This document shows positions 41,875 through 49,722 of a DNA stretch of 49,840 nucleotides, piece by piece. How positions within the stretch are numbered: position 1 is the first letter of the stretch; the number at the start of each line of letters is the position of its first letter. Source of the DNA: JBKECY01 sp047975025 (GTDB taxonomy: Bacteria > Bacillota > Clostridia > Lachnospirales > Lachnospiraceae). The notes below the pieces were generated by a model. The model was not told where the DNA came from. It worked only from the letters and a program-made list of their open reading frames with translations, and made no database searches. The position numbers were made by a program, and so were the translations under genes. The DNA is taken from positions 1 through 49,840 of the forward strand of contig JBKECY010000078.1 of NCBI GenBank assembly GCA_047975025.1, given 5' to 3'.

Positions 41875-41965
41875 CATTTCCTCCTGTTTCTGTATTTCCC
41901 CCAGTTATTATATTATGTATTTTGTATAATATTTTAGGTTGTCGACACCCTCTTTTGTAGTATTT

Positions 41966-41994
41966 ATGGTACTATACTATTTTCACTCTGTCAA
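41966..41994 (-). promoter_or_regulatory. Promoter of the FAD-oxidase/ETF/kinase operon
   Basis: TTGACA (41994-41989), 17-base spacer, TACCAT (41971-41966), reading leftwards with an approximately 90-base AT-rich leader. It is divergent from the RpiR promoter. Confidence 0.55.
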
Positions 41995-42042
41995 TCATTT
42001 TATAGAAAATTATCTATTTATTTAATTATTTGTGTAATTATT

Positions 42043-42056
42043 TGGAAAATTTTCCA
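42043..42056. promoter_or_regulatory. Perfect 14-bp palindrome between divergent promoters (candidate RpiR operator)
   Basis: TGGAAAATTTTCCA lies 9 bases before the RpiR -35 box and about 50 bases upstream of the divergent operon's -35. A related ATAGAAAATTATCTAT lies about 40 bases to the left. The position suits an operator controlling both directions. Confidence 0.55.
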
Positions 42057-42064
42057 TCTATGAG

Positions 42065-42093
42065 TTGACAACTCCTCTCGAAAACCGTACAAT
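42065..42093 (+). promoter_or_regulatory. Promoter of the RpiR regulator gene
   Basis: TTGACA (42065-42070), 17-base spacer, TACAAT (42088-42093). The expected transcript start near 42100 leaves room for the ATG at 42132 but makes the upstream TTG at 42108 an unlikely start. Confidence 0.7.
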
Positions 42094-42131
42094 TATAAAA
42101 ACAACAGTTGAGTCATGAAAGTGAGTTCCCT

Positions 42132-42854
42132 ATGCCAAATATCAATTTATCCAGCTTAAACCCAACAGATCTGCGCATACACGAATGCATTAAAAATGCC
42201 GCTGTGCATCATTCTGCAATTTCGATTACACAAGCAGCCGAACTCTGCGGGTGTTCCGTATCCAAGATTTCAAAATTTTCTAAGAAGGTGGGCTTTGCCA
42301 CATACAAAGAATATATGAACTATATCTATGGCCGACAGCTTCCGACCCCCAAATCCCAGACCGAGTTAGATCGCCTCCGCGATTTCATCGATCAGTTCGA
42401 TCTTTCTCTAATCGATGATTTTTTAAATATCCTTCTAAAACACGAGCGAATCATCTTGTTCGGATATGGTCCCTCCGCGCTTTGCACCCAGTACTTTGAG
42501 TACAAACTGCGTATTGTGACCGACAAAGTGGTTTTTGCCGTACCTGATGAAACATCTGCCATGCAGCTCATCAATGACAAAAGTCTTTTTATTATCTTTA
42601 CCACTACCGGACTTTTCAAATCTTTCGAGCAAATTAATGACTATGCCAGAACGCAAAACTGCGAAGTACTGATTCTGATGGAGGAGTTTCACGCTGCCAT
42701 GCTCGAGCATTTTGATCATGTGATGATCTTAAGCAATACCAGGCAGCCGGGCGACTTGCCCTACGAAAAGTCCCGTTCCATCTTTTTTATCTTTATAGAA
42801 GAGGTCATCCGGCGTCTGATGCTTTTGCGAAAAGAGGCCGCAGAGGACAAGTAA
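42132..42854 (+). CDS. RpiR family transcriptional regulator (HTH + SIS domain)
   Basis: A 240-residue regulator. The N-terminal HTH_6 domain is at about 15-80 (ISITQAAELCGCSVSKISKF). A C-terminal SIS sugar-isomerase-fold domain begins ERIILFGYGPSALCTQYFEYKL near 105 and carries LFIIFTTTGLFKSFEQINDYA. SIS domains bind phosphosugars, so the effector is probably a phosphorylated intermediate made by the FGGY kinase of the divergent operon. The ATG is chosen over an upstream TTG because of the promoter position; the ribosome site is weak (GTGAG). A terminator follows at once. Confidence 0.85.
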   Translation: MPNINLSSLNPTDLRIHECIKNAAVHHSAISITQAAELCGCSVSKISKFSKKVGFATYKEYMNYIYGRQLPTPKSQTELDRLRDFIDQFDLSLIDDFLNILLKHERIILFGYGPSALCTQYFEYKLRIVTDKVVFAVPDETSAMQLINDKSLFIIFTTTGLFKSFEQINDYARTQNCEVLILMEEFHAAMLEHFDHVMILSNTRQPGDLPYEKSRSIFFIFIEEVIRRLMLLRKEAAEDK

Positions 42855-42896
42855 CAAAAAAGAAGCGTAGGAAACATCCCCACGCTTCTTTTTTTG
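42855..42896 (+). terminator. Bidirectional terminator between rpiR and the sugar ABC operon
   Basis: An 8-bp stem AGAAGCGT / ACGCTTCT is flanked by A-run and T-run on both sides, so each strand gets a T-tract of six or more. It ends both the RpiR transcript and the convergent rbsC-like transcript. Confidence 0.9.
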
Positions 42897-42920
42897 TTGC
42901 TTATATAATTTTCATTTTCC

Positions 42921-43952
42921 TTATGCTTTTTTCGCATTTTTTCTCATATCGAGCACAACGGCTACGATGATGATCAGACCCTTGATAATTAACTGGATGT
43001 AGGGAGATACACCTAATCCCTGCAACGCGTTATTGATAACGGCCAAAATCAAAATACCGCAGATAACGCCTGAAATCTTGGCAATACCACCTGTCTGTGA
43101 CGTACCGCCTACCGTAGCTGCTGCGATTGCATCCAACTCATAAGCCGCTGTGATTCCGGCCGTCGGAGCACCTGCACCTGTACTGGCAGAATAGAGCACA
43201 CCGCCAAGTGCCGCACATACGGAACACCACATATATACTTTAATAATATTCTTTTCAACATTGATACCTGCCACTTTAGCCGCAACATCATTACCGCCGA
43301 TGGCAAATACATTATTACCGAACCTGGTCTGCGTGAGTAAAAAACCGCCGACTATGATAACAAGAACCAGCCAGAGTACTGTATTGGGAACTCTGGGAAT
43401 CAGCTTGCCGCCTCCGAGGAAACGAAAGCTCTGGCTTAATCCTGCAACCGGAGCTGCATTTGTATAAATCAGCGCCACACCTTTTAAGATCAGGGTCGAT
43501 CCAAGTGTTGCAATAAACGGATGGATCTTCGTATATGCTACCAGACCACCGTTGAATATACCTACTACACAACCAATCAGAATACACACGATAACTGCCA
43601 CAAGTGCCGGCCAGGGCTGCGAGGGCGAATGAAGTGCATCTGTCGATACAAGCGTCGCTGATACAACTGAAGTAACAGCCACGACTGCAGATGTCGAAAG
43701 GTCAATACCTCTTGAAAGAATCGGAAACATAACACCGACGGTAAGAACACCTATGATACTTTGCGTATCAAGCAGAATCAGTATGTTAGAGCCGGACAGG
43801 AAGAACTGACCCGTCTTGACCCATGTTATGATTGTAACCAGGACGACCAATCCGATAAAAGCGCCCCAGATACTGTTTCCCTTAATAAATTTAATGACCG
43901 GGCTTTCTTTTCTCTGAGAATTGGAAACCTCATCAGGTGCAACAAAGAACAT
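42921..43952 (-). CDS. Ribose-type sugar ABC transporter permease (RbsC-like)
   Basis: A 343-residue permease with about eight to ten helices. Family motifs are VGVMFPILSRGIDLSTSAVVA near 72-92 (two segments), FNGGLVAYTKIHPFIATLGST and AIGGNDVAAKVAGINVEK, followed by ELDAIAAATVGGTSQTGG. It forms the pore of a CUT2-family importer. It begins 19 bases after the ATPase gene with AGGAGG upstream. The sugar is not fixed by sequence. Confidence 0.92.
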   Translation of the reverse strand: MFFVAPDEVSNSQRKESPVIKFIKGNSIWGAFIGLVVLVTIITWVKTGQFFLSGSNILILLDTQSIIGVLTVGVMFPILSRGIDLSTSAVVAVTSVVSATLVSTDALHSPSQPWPALVAVIVCILIGCVVGIFNGGLVAYTKIHPFIATLGSTLILKGVALIYTNAAPVAGLSQSFRFLGGGKLIPRVPNTVLWLVLVIIVGGFLLTQTRFGNNVFAIGGNDVAAKVAGINVEKNIIKVYMWCSVCAALGGVLYSASTGAGAPTAGITAAYELDAIAAATVGGTSQTGGIAKISGVICGILILAVINNALQGLGVSPYIQLIIKGLIIIVAVVLDMRKNAKKA

Positions 43953-43971
43953 AATATTATCCTCCTATTTT

Positions 43972-45501
43972 TTACGCAATTTCTTCCTCTTGCTTAGACT
44001 TTGAAGCATAAGCCAACAGCATGGCATCTCCGCCGTCTACGTTAAATTCTTCCCTATCCACGATGGCCGTCACCGCGCCTTCATGCATGACAACAATCCT
44101 GTCGCTCATTCCCATAACTTCCGGCATTTCCGAGCTTACCATGATGATTGCCTTGCCCTCTGAAGCCAGCTTTGTAAGGAGCGCATGAATCTCTGCCTTC
44201 GCACCTACGTCAATACCTCTGGTTGGCTCATCAACGATCAGAATCTCCGGATTTGTAAGAAGCCAGCGTGCTACCAGCACTTTCTGCTGATTTCCACCGG
44301 ACAGGTTCATAAGTCTCTGATCCAGACTCGGTGTCTTGACATTAAGCTTGTCTACATATTCCTGACTGTCTCTCTTGATTTTTCCATGCCGCAGCGGGAA
44401 TCCATACTTTTTCAGATTCGATACTACAACATTTCTGGCAACTGAGAGCAGACCGAAGATACCTTTATCTCTTCTATCCTCTGTAATAAGTCCAAATTTA
44501 TTATTAATTGCGTCTTCCGGGGACTTGATATGAAGCTCGACCCCATCTTTATAGATATGTCCTGCGGTAATCTTATGCAGACCGAACAAAGTCTCGCATA
44601 CTTCCGTTCTGCCCGCTCCAACCAGACCTGCAAATCCCAGAATCTCACCGCGTCTCAATTCAAAGCTGACATTATGAAACAGCTTACCCGAACTCAACCC
44701 GTCGACTTTTAGGATCGTATCGCCAATTGGACAGTCGATCTTAGGAAACATGGCGGTCACCTGACGGCCTACCATGGCTTCGATCAACCCCGTCATATCT
44801 ATATAATCCTCTTCTCCCTTTTTAGTAGAATACTTTCCTACATAGGTACCATCTCGAAAGACTGAAAGTTCATCACAGATTTCATAGATTTCATCCATCT
44901 TGTGACTGATATAAATAATTCCAACGCCCTGATCTCTTAAATCCCTCAGGATCCGGAACAGATGGTCTACTTCTTTGGTCGTAAGTGCTGATGTCGGTTC
45001 ATCCATAATTACCACACGGCTGTTCCAGCTTACCGCTTTGGCGATTTCAACCATCTGCATCTTGGCCACACTTAAAGTCTTCATCTTATCCGTAGGACGA
45101 ATATTATCAATTCCTATCTTATCGAATAGTTCCTGTGTATCTTTTTCCATTTTTTTACGATCTACCACAACACCTTTCATGGGCACTCGTCCAAGCCAGA
45201 CATTATCCATGACAGAGCGTTCCGGTACAGGACTCAACTCCTGATGCACCATTGAGATTCCGGCTGAAAGTGCATCCCTGACAAACTTGAAGTTTACTTC
45301 TTTGCCTTCGTAAATAATCGTCCCGCCGTTTCTCTGGTAGATTCCGATCAGGCATTTCATCAATGTGGATTTACCGGCACCATTTTCACCCATGACTCCA
45401 TGAATTGTCCCCGGTTTCAGATAGAAATCCACACCATCGAGCGCCTTGACTCCGGGAAATGTCTTAACGATGCCTTTCATCTCCAATACATATTCGCTCA
45501 T
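43972..45501 (-). CDS. Ribose-type sugar ABC transporter ATP-binding protein (RbsA-like)
   Basis: A 509-residue protein with two fused ATPase domains, as in all CUT2 importers. The first carries GENGAGKST, a signature-region LSVAKMQMVEIAKAV and VVIMDEPTSALT. The second has the degenerate P-loop GLVGAGRTE but a good signature LSGGNQQKV and EILIVDEPTRGIDVGAK. This asymmetry is normal for the family. It follows the binding-protein gene after a 78-base gap holding a strong hairpin. Confidence 0.94.
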   Translation of the reverse strand: MSEYVLEMKGIVKTFPGVKALDGVDFYLKPGTIHGVMGENGAGKSTLMKCLIGIYQRNGGTIIYEGKEVNFKFVRDALSAGISMVHQELSPVPERSVMDNVWLGRVPMKGVVVDRKKMEKDTQELFDKIGIDNIRPTDKMKTLSVAKMQMVEIAKAVSWNSRVVIMDEPTSALTTKEVDHLFRILRDLRDQGVGIIYISHKMDEIYEICDELSVFRDGTYVGKYSTKKGEEDYIDMTGLIEAMVGRQVTAMFPKIDCPIGDTILKVDGLSSGKLFHNVSFELRRGEILGFAGLVGAGRTEVCETLFGLHKITAGHIYKDGVELHIKSPEDAINNKFGLITEDRRDKGIFGLLSVARNVVVSNLKKYGFPLRHGKIKRDSQEYVDKLNVKTPSLDQRLMNLSGGNQQKVLVARWLLTNPEILIVDEPTRGIDVGAKAEIHALLTKLASEGKAIIMVSSEMPEVMGMSDRIVVMHEGAVTAIVDREEFNVDGGDAMLLAYASKSKQEEEIA

Positions 45502-45526
45502 TTACTTTCTCCCTTTTAATAAAACA

Positions 45527-45556
45527 TTGCGCCAGTCTTTTTACAGACTGACGCAA
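45527..45556 (-). promoter_or_regulatory. Intercistronic hairpin after the sugar-binding-protein gene
   Basis: Arms TTGCG-C-CAGTCT and AGACTG-A-CGCAA give an 11-pair stem with one mismatch and a 6-base loop. On the minus strand it is followed by TGTTTT, so it may be a partial terminator. It lies between the binding protein and its ATPase. Confidence 0.75.
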
Positions 45557-45579
45557 GTCCGAGTCGTTATTACTCCTGA

Positions 45580-46602
45580 TTAACTCAGAAGACCAGCTTC
45601 ATCGCTTTCCTGAGAAACTTCGATAAACGGTACATAGTTAATAGTTGCAACTGCTTCGCCATTAATCATACCAATCGCATCCTTAACAGCCTCGTCGCCC
45701 TGACCCTTTGCATCCTGGAATACCGTCATAGACAGACCGCCTTCTTTCAGGGAAGCAATACCAGGATCTGTAGCATCTACACCAACTACCGGAATTTCTT
45801 CTGTTGTCTTGCCTGCACTTTGAACCGCTTCTACTGCGCCAAGTGCCATATCATCATTATTAGCAACGATAGCATCCAGATCAGGTGTGTTGAGCAGAAT
45901 CTGATTTACAAGGTTCTGACCTTCCTTACGATCCCAGTTACCTGTCTGACCTTCGCCATTACCATTTACGATATTTACTGTGAATCCAGCATCTTGCAGT
46001 GCTTCCTGGAAACCGGCTGTACGTCCGATGGTTCCCGGATGTCCCAACTCACCAAGTAATAAAGCGATGTTTAATGTCTTATCAGCTTTATCTGCAAAAT
46101 GTTTTGCCAGCCATTCGCCCTGCAGCTGTCCAGCCACTTTTTCATCAGATCCGGCAAATACGACCTTGCCTTCTACAAGAACGCTTTCATCCGGTTGTCT
46201 GTTTACGAATACGATTGGCTTATCGCCTGCTGCTTCGATCATCTGCTCTGCTGCCGTAGCTTCTTTCGGGCAGATAATAATTGCTTTTACATTAGGATCT
46301 TCTGCAAACTTCTTGATATTGGTAAGCTGCATCTGCTGATCCTTCTGTGCATCCTGTACTGCAAAATCATATCCTGCCGCCTCGGCAGCTGCCTGAGTGG
46401 CATCACGCAGTGTGGCAAGGAATGTATCTGTCTGAGACAATGACAATGCAATAGTTCCACCCGCTGTGTCACCGGAGTCACCAGCCTCTGTCGTTGTTGT
46501 GTCTGTTCCTGAAGATGTATCGTCAGTGCTGCCTCCACAGCCTGCCAAAGTTCCTAGAGCCAATAATCCTACCAAAATAACTGCAACCAATTTCTTCTTC
46601 AT
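45580..46602 (-). CDS. Sugar ABC transporter substrate-binding lipoprotein (RbsB-like)
   Basis: A 340-residue Peripla_BP_4 protein. The lipobox LGTLAGC places the lipidated Cys at 22, followed by a Ser/Thr/Asp-rich linker to about residue 48. The mature domain shows IALSLSQTDTFLATLRDATQ, AIIICPKEATAAEQMIEAAG, AIVANNDDMALGAVEAVQSAG and VVGVDATDPG, typical of ribose/galactose/autoinducer-2-type binding proteins. AAAGGAG precedes the ATG. It is the first gene of the operon. Its position beside the RpiR/kinase locus raises the possibility that both serve one substrate. Confidence 0.92.
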   Translation of the reverse strand: MKKKLVAVILVGLLALGTLAGCGGSTDDTSSGTDTTTTEAGDSGDTAGGTIALSLSQTDTFLATLRDATQAAAEAAGYDFAVQDAQKDQQMQLTNIKKFAEDPNVKAIIICPKEATAAEQMIEAAGDKPIVFVNRQPDESVLVEGKVVFAGSDEKVAGQLQGEWLAKHFADKADKTLNIALLLGELGHPGTIGRTAGFQEALQDAGFTVNIVNGNGEGQTGNWDRKEGQNLVNQILLNTPDLDAIVANNDDMALGAVEAVQSAGKTTEEIPVVGVDATDPGIASLKEGGLSMTVFQDAKGQGDEAVKDAIGMINGEAVATINYVPFIEVSQESDEAGLLS

Positions 46603-47228
46603 TCCTTAAACTCCTTTCCCGTTCTTCTCCGTAGCTTAGACACCTTTTCACCAATTTAAAGTACAAAAAACACGCCTGCACTTTCTACTTTAAGAAAATC
46701 GTATCTCACCGGAGCCATATCATTTTCCCATAAAAAAACAGTAATGAGTCTCCTTTTGTACATGTTGTCGTAACTCAAGTAAGGTTTTACAAAAGGTACA
46801 GCATTAATAGTTGATAGTGTTCAACAGAGTCCTCTGTCAAACATAATACACAACAGCCTCTCTTAGCAACAAGATTAGTTTTGTCAGTATTGTACGATAT
46901 ATCTCTTCTTTTTTTCATTATCATGTGCACTATGATGATGTAGTTCAATTATATCCTTTGTACCATTTTTGGCGATAGAACGAAACGAATGTGTTTTAGC
47001 ACAAAACGCATATATCTTCCATCAGATAAACGCAAATTCTAAAACTTTACCAATATATTATATTGTTTTTAGCTTGATTTTCCATTTTTGAGAGATTTTA
47101 TTGTAAAGTTTTTGTCAACTTTTAGTATTCAATTATATTATAAAAGTAAAGTATTTTTTTCTTTGCTTTGAAAATCATTTACTTTATTAAGTTCCTTATG
47201 TACAATAGTTACAACAGATTGTACATAG
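46603..47228. other. Gene-free AT-rich stretch of about 625 bases
   Basis: I see no credible reading frame here. It holds the candidate promoter and palindromes of the sugar ABC operon near 46811-46840, AT-rich sequence from about 46900 to 47190, and at its right end the palindromic promoter of a decayed gene (47178-47229). No RNA gene or IS end was recognised. Confidence 0.6.
46811..46840 (-). promoter_or_regulatory. Candidate promoter of the sugar ABC operon with two overlapping palindromes
   Basis: Reading leftwards, TTGACA (46840-46835) is followed by 18 bases and TATCAA (46816-46811). Between and over the boxes lie ACAGAG-TC-CTCTGT (46824-46837) and GTTGA-N6-TCAAC (46810-46825). The leader to the start codon would be about 200 bases. 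The -10 is weak, so the call is tentative. Confidence 0.4.
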
Positions 47229-47229
47229 G
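47178..47229 (+). promoter_or_regulatory. Promoter with a large palindrome upstream of a decayed gene
   Basis: TTTACT (47178-47183), 17-base spacer, TACAAT (47201-47206). A near-perfect 12-bp inverted repeat (CTTATGTACAAT / ATTGTACATAGG, spacer 11) covers the -10 and start region. It looks like a still-intact regulated promoter. Confidence 0.55.
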
Positions 47230-47411
47230 GAGGTGCCTACAAAAGCGCCCTTGAGCTTCTCTACGGAATGGCTTATACCATTCGGATGAGCTACAAGAGC
47301 GCTTATAAAATTGAAGGATTCTTCGAATATATCGTGCCACCGCTCGAAGGTCTTTGGTGGCAGATGGATCATCACAAAGTCGATTTCACACGCAAAGATT
47401 TATTTGCGTAA
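47229..47411 (+). pseudogene. Remnant of a GyrI-like small-molecule-binding protein gene
   Basis: Sixty in-frame codons, without a start codon, encode AYKSALELLYGMAYTIRMSY, then IEGFFEYIVPPLEGLWWQM and a final FTRKDLFA before TAA. This is the central part of GyrI-like ligand-binding domain proteins, which are usually about 150-210 residues. Both the N-terminal half and the C-terminal portion are missing. The fragment begins at a GGGAGG that still follows a palindromic promoter, so an internal deletion seems to have removed the start and first half. An internal ATG at 47271 would give only about 46 residues. Confidence 0.65.
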
Positions 47412-47422
47412 GCAATACCATG

Positions 47423-47785
47423 CTATTTTGCAGGCGCACTGCGTAGAATCTTCTCCATGCTTTTTCCTTTGGCCAATTCATCGACCAGTTTGTCAAGGCG
47501 TCGTATATTCTTCATCGTGCCTTCTTCCATATCCTCAACACGGATCTTGCAGATGACACCTGTAATTGCATTGACATTGGGATGAAGCTGTGGGGCGCCT
47601 GCAAAAAAATCCTCCATTCCCGTATTTTTCTCAAGTTGTTCCCTTAATCCTTCCGCATCATAGCCTGTCAGCCAACAGATGATCTCATCAACCTCCTGCT
47701 GTGTCCTGCCTTTCTTCTGGACTTTTTCTACATAGAGTGGGTAGACACTGCTAAACGGCATTGCAAAAATTTTGGCTTCGTTCAT
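47423..47785 (-). CDS. DUF2200 family protein
   Basis: A 120-residue protein with the start AKIFAMPFSSVYPLYVEKVQ, a central EVDEIICWLTGYD and the conserved HPNVNAITGVICKIRVEDME. It matches the small DUF2200 family over its whole length; the function is unknown. The ATG at 47785 has AAAGGAGG upstream. The upstream extension of the frame has no start signals. A 7-bp hairpin (47831-47850) lies in its leader. It is transcribed towards the decayed GyrI-like fragment. Confidence 0.85.
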   Translation of the reverse strand: MNEAKIFAMPFSSVYPLYVEKVQKKGRTQQEVDEIICWLTGYDAEGLREQLEKNTGMEDFFAGAPQLHPNVNAITGVICKIRVEDMEEGTMKNIRRLDKLVDELAKGKSMEKILRSAPAK

Positions 47786-47904
47786 TGATTCCTCCTTTGA
47801 CTTTCCAGGGCGACTAAAACATCTGCCGCTCCATTGCGGGATGGCAATGGGGTACTTTTGCAGAATAAATCCTTCTTCAACACCAAATACAGACACCAAA
47901 ACAT

Positions 47905-47937
47905 AACAAAAGGGAGACGAAAAAACGTCCCCCCTTT
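47905..47937 (-). terminator. Terminator after the DUF3825 gene
   Basis: A stem of AAAGGG-x-GACG type (10-11 pairs, one mismatch) with a six-base loop, followed by TTTTG on the minus strand. It lies 100 bases past the stop codon. Confidence 0.65.
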
Positions 47938-47980
47938 AACTCCTTGTAATTGTAAAATGTAATTCAAAAATCTAACAATA

Positions 47981-48014
47981 TTTGTAATTTGTATTTGTAA
48001 TTTGTATTTGTAAT
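47981..48014. repeat. Short 13-bp tandem repeat, 2.6 copies
   Basis: Units TTTGTAATTTGTA at 47981-47993 and 47994-48006, plus a partial unit to 48014. It is an AT-rich simple repeat between the DUF3825 stop and its terminator. Confidence 0.8.
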
Positions 48015-48037
48015 AATTTAAGATTATGTTAGCATGA

Positions 48038-48892
48038 CTAATCAATTTTGTCAATAGCGCTTTGAATGGAATCGCTCTCATTCGAAGAATCTATTTCATC
48101 CATTATCTTGGCCCATTCTTCATCTGGCTTTACAATAATCCTGGAATTCATATATGCCCATTCTACAGGTAAAATTGTCACCCCTTCATAGTACTCCTTG
48201 GCATCACTTAATATTTTATTCAAAACCAAAGCCAACCTCACAGGGGCTCCCGGAAAATACAAAGGAGCTAAAAGTTGTATCTTGCACTCTCCTGATTCTT
48301 TGTTCCGGTAGTAAAAAGGCAGTGCCAATTTAAAATTCCGTTTTAACTTCTTCTCCAAAGTTGTTTTTGCTGAATCAAGCAAAACACTTATTAATTCTTT
48401 GTTTGAATAGCCCGCTTCCACAAACCGTTCAAAATTATCGTCTATAATATGCTCTTTTCGCAAATTCAATTCCAGATAACTGTCATAAATCAAATCCTTG
48501 ACATTATTACTATAATCCGCTAATGACGGAAGCGAAGAAAAATTTGTCGTAAAAAATTTATCCGTTTCTTTGAAGAAACCGCTGAAAAACCAAGGCTGCT
48601 TCCCTTTCTTGTCATTTTGAGCAAAAATCGCAACAATTTCTTGATTATATATGGTCAAAAGCCCTGTGTTCATACAGCGAAAGTTCCCATCTGTCGAAAA
48701 AATAATTTTATTTTCTTCATCCAGTCTGTTATATGTGAACTGTATATAATTCCTTAAAATTCTATAGGGGTCTTTATTCTCAATTTTATTATATGTCCAT
48801 TTTTCTGGCTGTGCCATTTTTGCAAGAAGTTCAAGTTTTTGATTATATTTTTCTGTTGTTCCTAAAAATACATCTTCTCGTATTGTTCCCAT
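48038..48892 (-). CDS. DUF3825-like protein
   Basis: A 284-residue soluble protein with no signal peptide or membrane helix. The order of conserved blocks fits the DUF3825 domain: LRNYIQFTYNRLDEENKI, FRCMNTGLLTIYNQEIVAIF, PWFFSGFFKETDKF, YDSYLELNLRKEHIIDDNFERF and a C-terminal YFPGAPVRLALVLNKI. DUF3825 is found alone or beside OST-HTH/LOTUS RNA-binding domains, and its activity is unknown to me. GGAGAGG is six bases before the ATG. It is AT-richer than the core genes and flanked by repeats, a pseudogene and an IS, suggesting acquisition by transfer. Confidence 0.65.
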   Translation of the reverse strand: MGTIREDVFLGTTEKYNQKLELLAKMAQPEKWTYNKIENKDPYRILRNYIQFTYNRLDEENKIIFSTDGNFRCMNTGLLTIYNQEIVAIFAQNDKKGKQPWFFSGFFKETDKFFTTNFSSLPSLADYSNNVKDLIYDSYLELNLRKEHIIDDNFERFVEAGYSNKELISVLLDSAKTTLEKKLKRNFKLALPFYYRNKESGECKIQLLAPLYFPGAPVRLALVLNKILSDAKEYYEGVTILPVEWAYMNSRIIVKPDEEWAKIMDEIDSSNESDSIQSAIDKID

Positions 48893-48982
48893 TTTCGCCT
48901 CTCCAACCTTTTCTAGCTTCCATTCATTATTCCTGTTCTTCCCACATCACTCGATTGGGAGTCTGCTTGTTACCTTTTATTC

Positions 48983-49080
48983 GGATTATACATCAGAAAC
49001 TTCTTCCTCTCCAGCGCAACCTTTTCCAGATAGAATACATGCGTTGCAGGTTTCCTTGTAGACTCAGGATTCTTGAATTA
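48983..49080 (-). repeat. Interspersed ~97-bp repeat, copy 2
   Basis: Same orientation as 584-680, aligned with a one-base gap. The TATAAT box of the repeat is at 48990-48985 (minus strand), with a weak TGGAGA 17 bases before it, about 95 bases upstream of the DUF3825 start. The peptide-like frame STRKPATHVFYLEKVALERK is better preserved here than in copy 1, but has no start signal. Confidence 0.6.
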
Positions 49081-49169
49081 TCCTGTCAGAAAAAATTAGT
49101 ATAATCACACAAAAAAGTCCTCCAAAGTCGCATATGCTTCCCGCAAGAACTTGATTATATGATTTCATA

Positions 49170-49198
49170 TTGACGTTTTTCGATTTGATATGTACAAT
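49170..49198 (+). promoter_or_regulatory. arsC promoter
   Basis: TTGACG (49170-49175), 17-base spacer, TACAAT (49193-49198). CGGAGGT at 49241-49247 is the ribosome site for the ATG at 49257. Confidence 0.7.
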
Positions 49199-49256
49199 AC
49201 TTTTATCTCACATAATATAAAAGTATAAAATACAAATCATCGGAGGTATCTGTTTT

Positions 49257-49670
49257 ATGAATATACTTACACCTAAAACCAAGGTCGCATTTATCTGCGT
49301 ACATAACTCTTGCCGCAGCCAGATTGCCGAAGCTCTCGGCAAGCACTTTGCTTCCTCCGTATTTGAAAGCTATTCCGCCGGAACAGAAGTACAAGCGAGG
49401 ATTAATCAAGATGCCGTTCGGTTAATGAAACAACGCTATGGTATTGACATGGAGCAGACACAATATTCCAAACTTCTTACGGAAATTCCACCTGTTGACG
49501 TCGTAGTCACAATGGGCTGCAATGTCCAATGTCCTTCTATCCCCTGCAAGTATCGAGAAGACTGGGGGCTTGCTGACCCGACAGGGAAGGATGATGAAAC
49601 ATTTGTATCTGTGATTGAAAGAATTGAGAAAAACATCAAAACACTTGCTGCGAAGATCTCAGAAAAATAA
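49257..49670 (+). CDS. arsC: Arsenate reductase-like protein, low-molecular-weight phosphatase fold
   Basis: A 137-residue ArsC of the LMW-PTP class, which reduces arsenate to arsenite using a cysteine relay. The phosphate loop is Cys14-x5-Arg20 (CVHNSCRS). SAGTEVQARINQDAVRLM follows, then the relay cysteines in GCNVQCPSIPC (88, 92, 97) and the general-acid Asp in DWGLADPTGK. No arsenite exporter or ArsR lies inside the window. The downstream neighbour is the start of an insertion sequence, so the rest of an ars operon may have been displaced or lies elsewhere. Confidence 0.9.
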   Translation: MNILTPKTKVAFICVHNSCRSQIAEALGKHFASSVFESYSAGTEVQARINQDAVRLMKQRYGIDMEQTQYSKLLTEIPPVDVVVTMGCNVQCPSIPCKYREDWGLADPTGKDDETFVSVIERIEKNIKTLAAKISEK

Positions 49671-49722
49671 GGGCAAAGACACTATCCTCAAATCCTATAT
49701 TTTCTTACTCCGTCAAAGAAAT

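Noticed and set aside
42108..42131. TTG start giving an eight-residue N-terminal extension of the RpiR protein
   Set aside because: It lies only about 8 bases after the predicted transcription start and has no ribosome site. The ATG at 42132 fits better.
47981..48014. Possible CRISPR or iteron array
   Set aside because: The 13-bp units are directly tandem, only 2.6 copies, and AT-simple. There are no spacers and no replication gene nearby.
47782..48081. Minus-strand 99-codon frame between DUF2200 and DUF3825
   Set aside because: It runs through a terminator and the tandem repeat, has no ribosome site, and overlaps the end of the DUF3825 gene.
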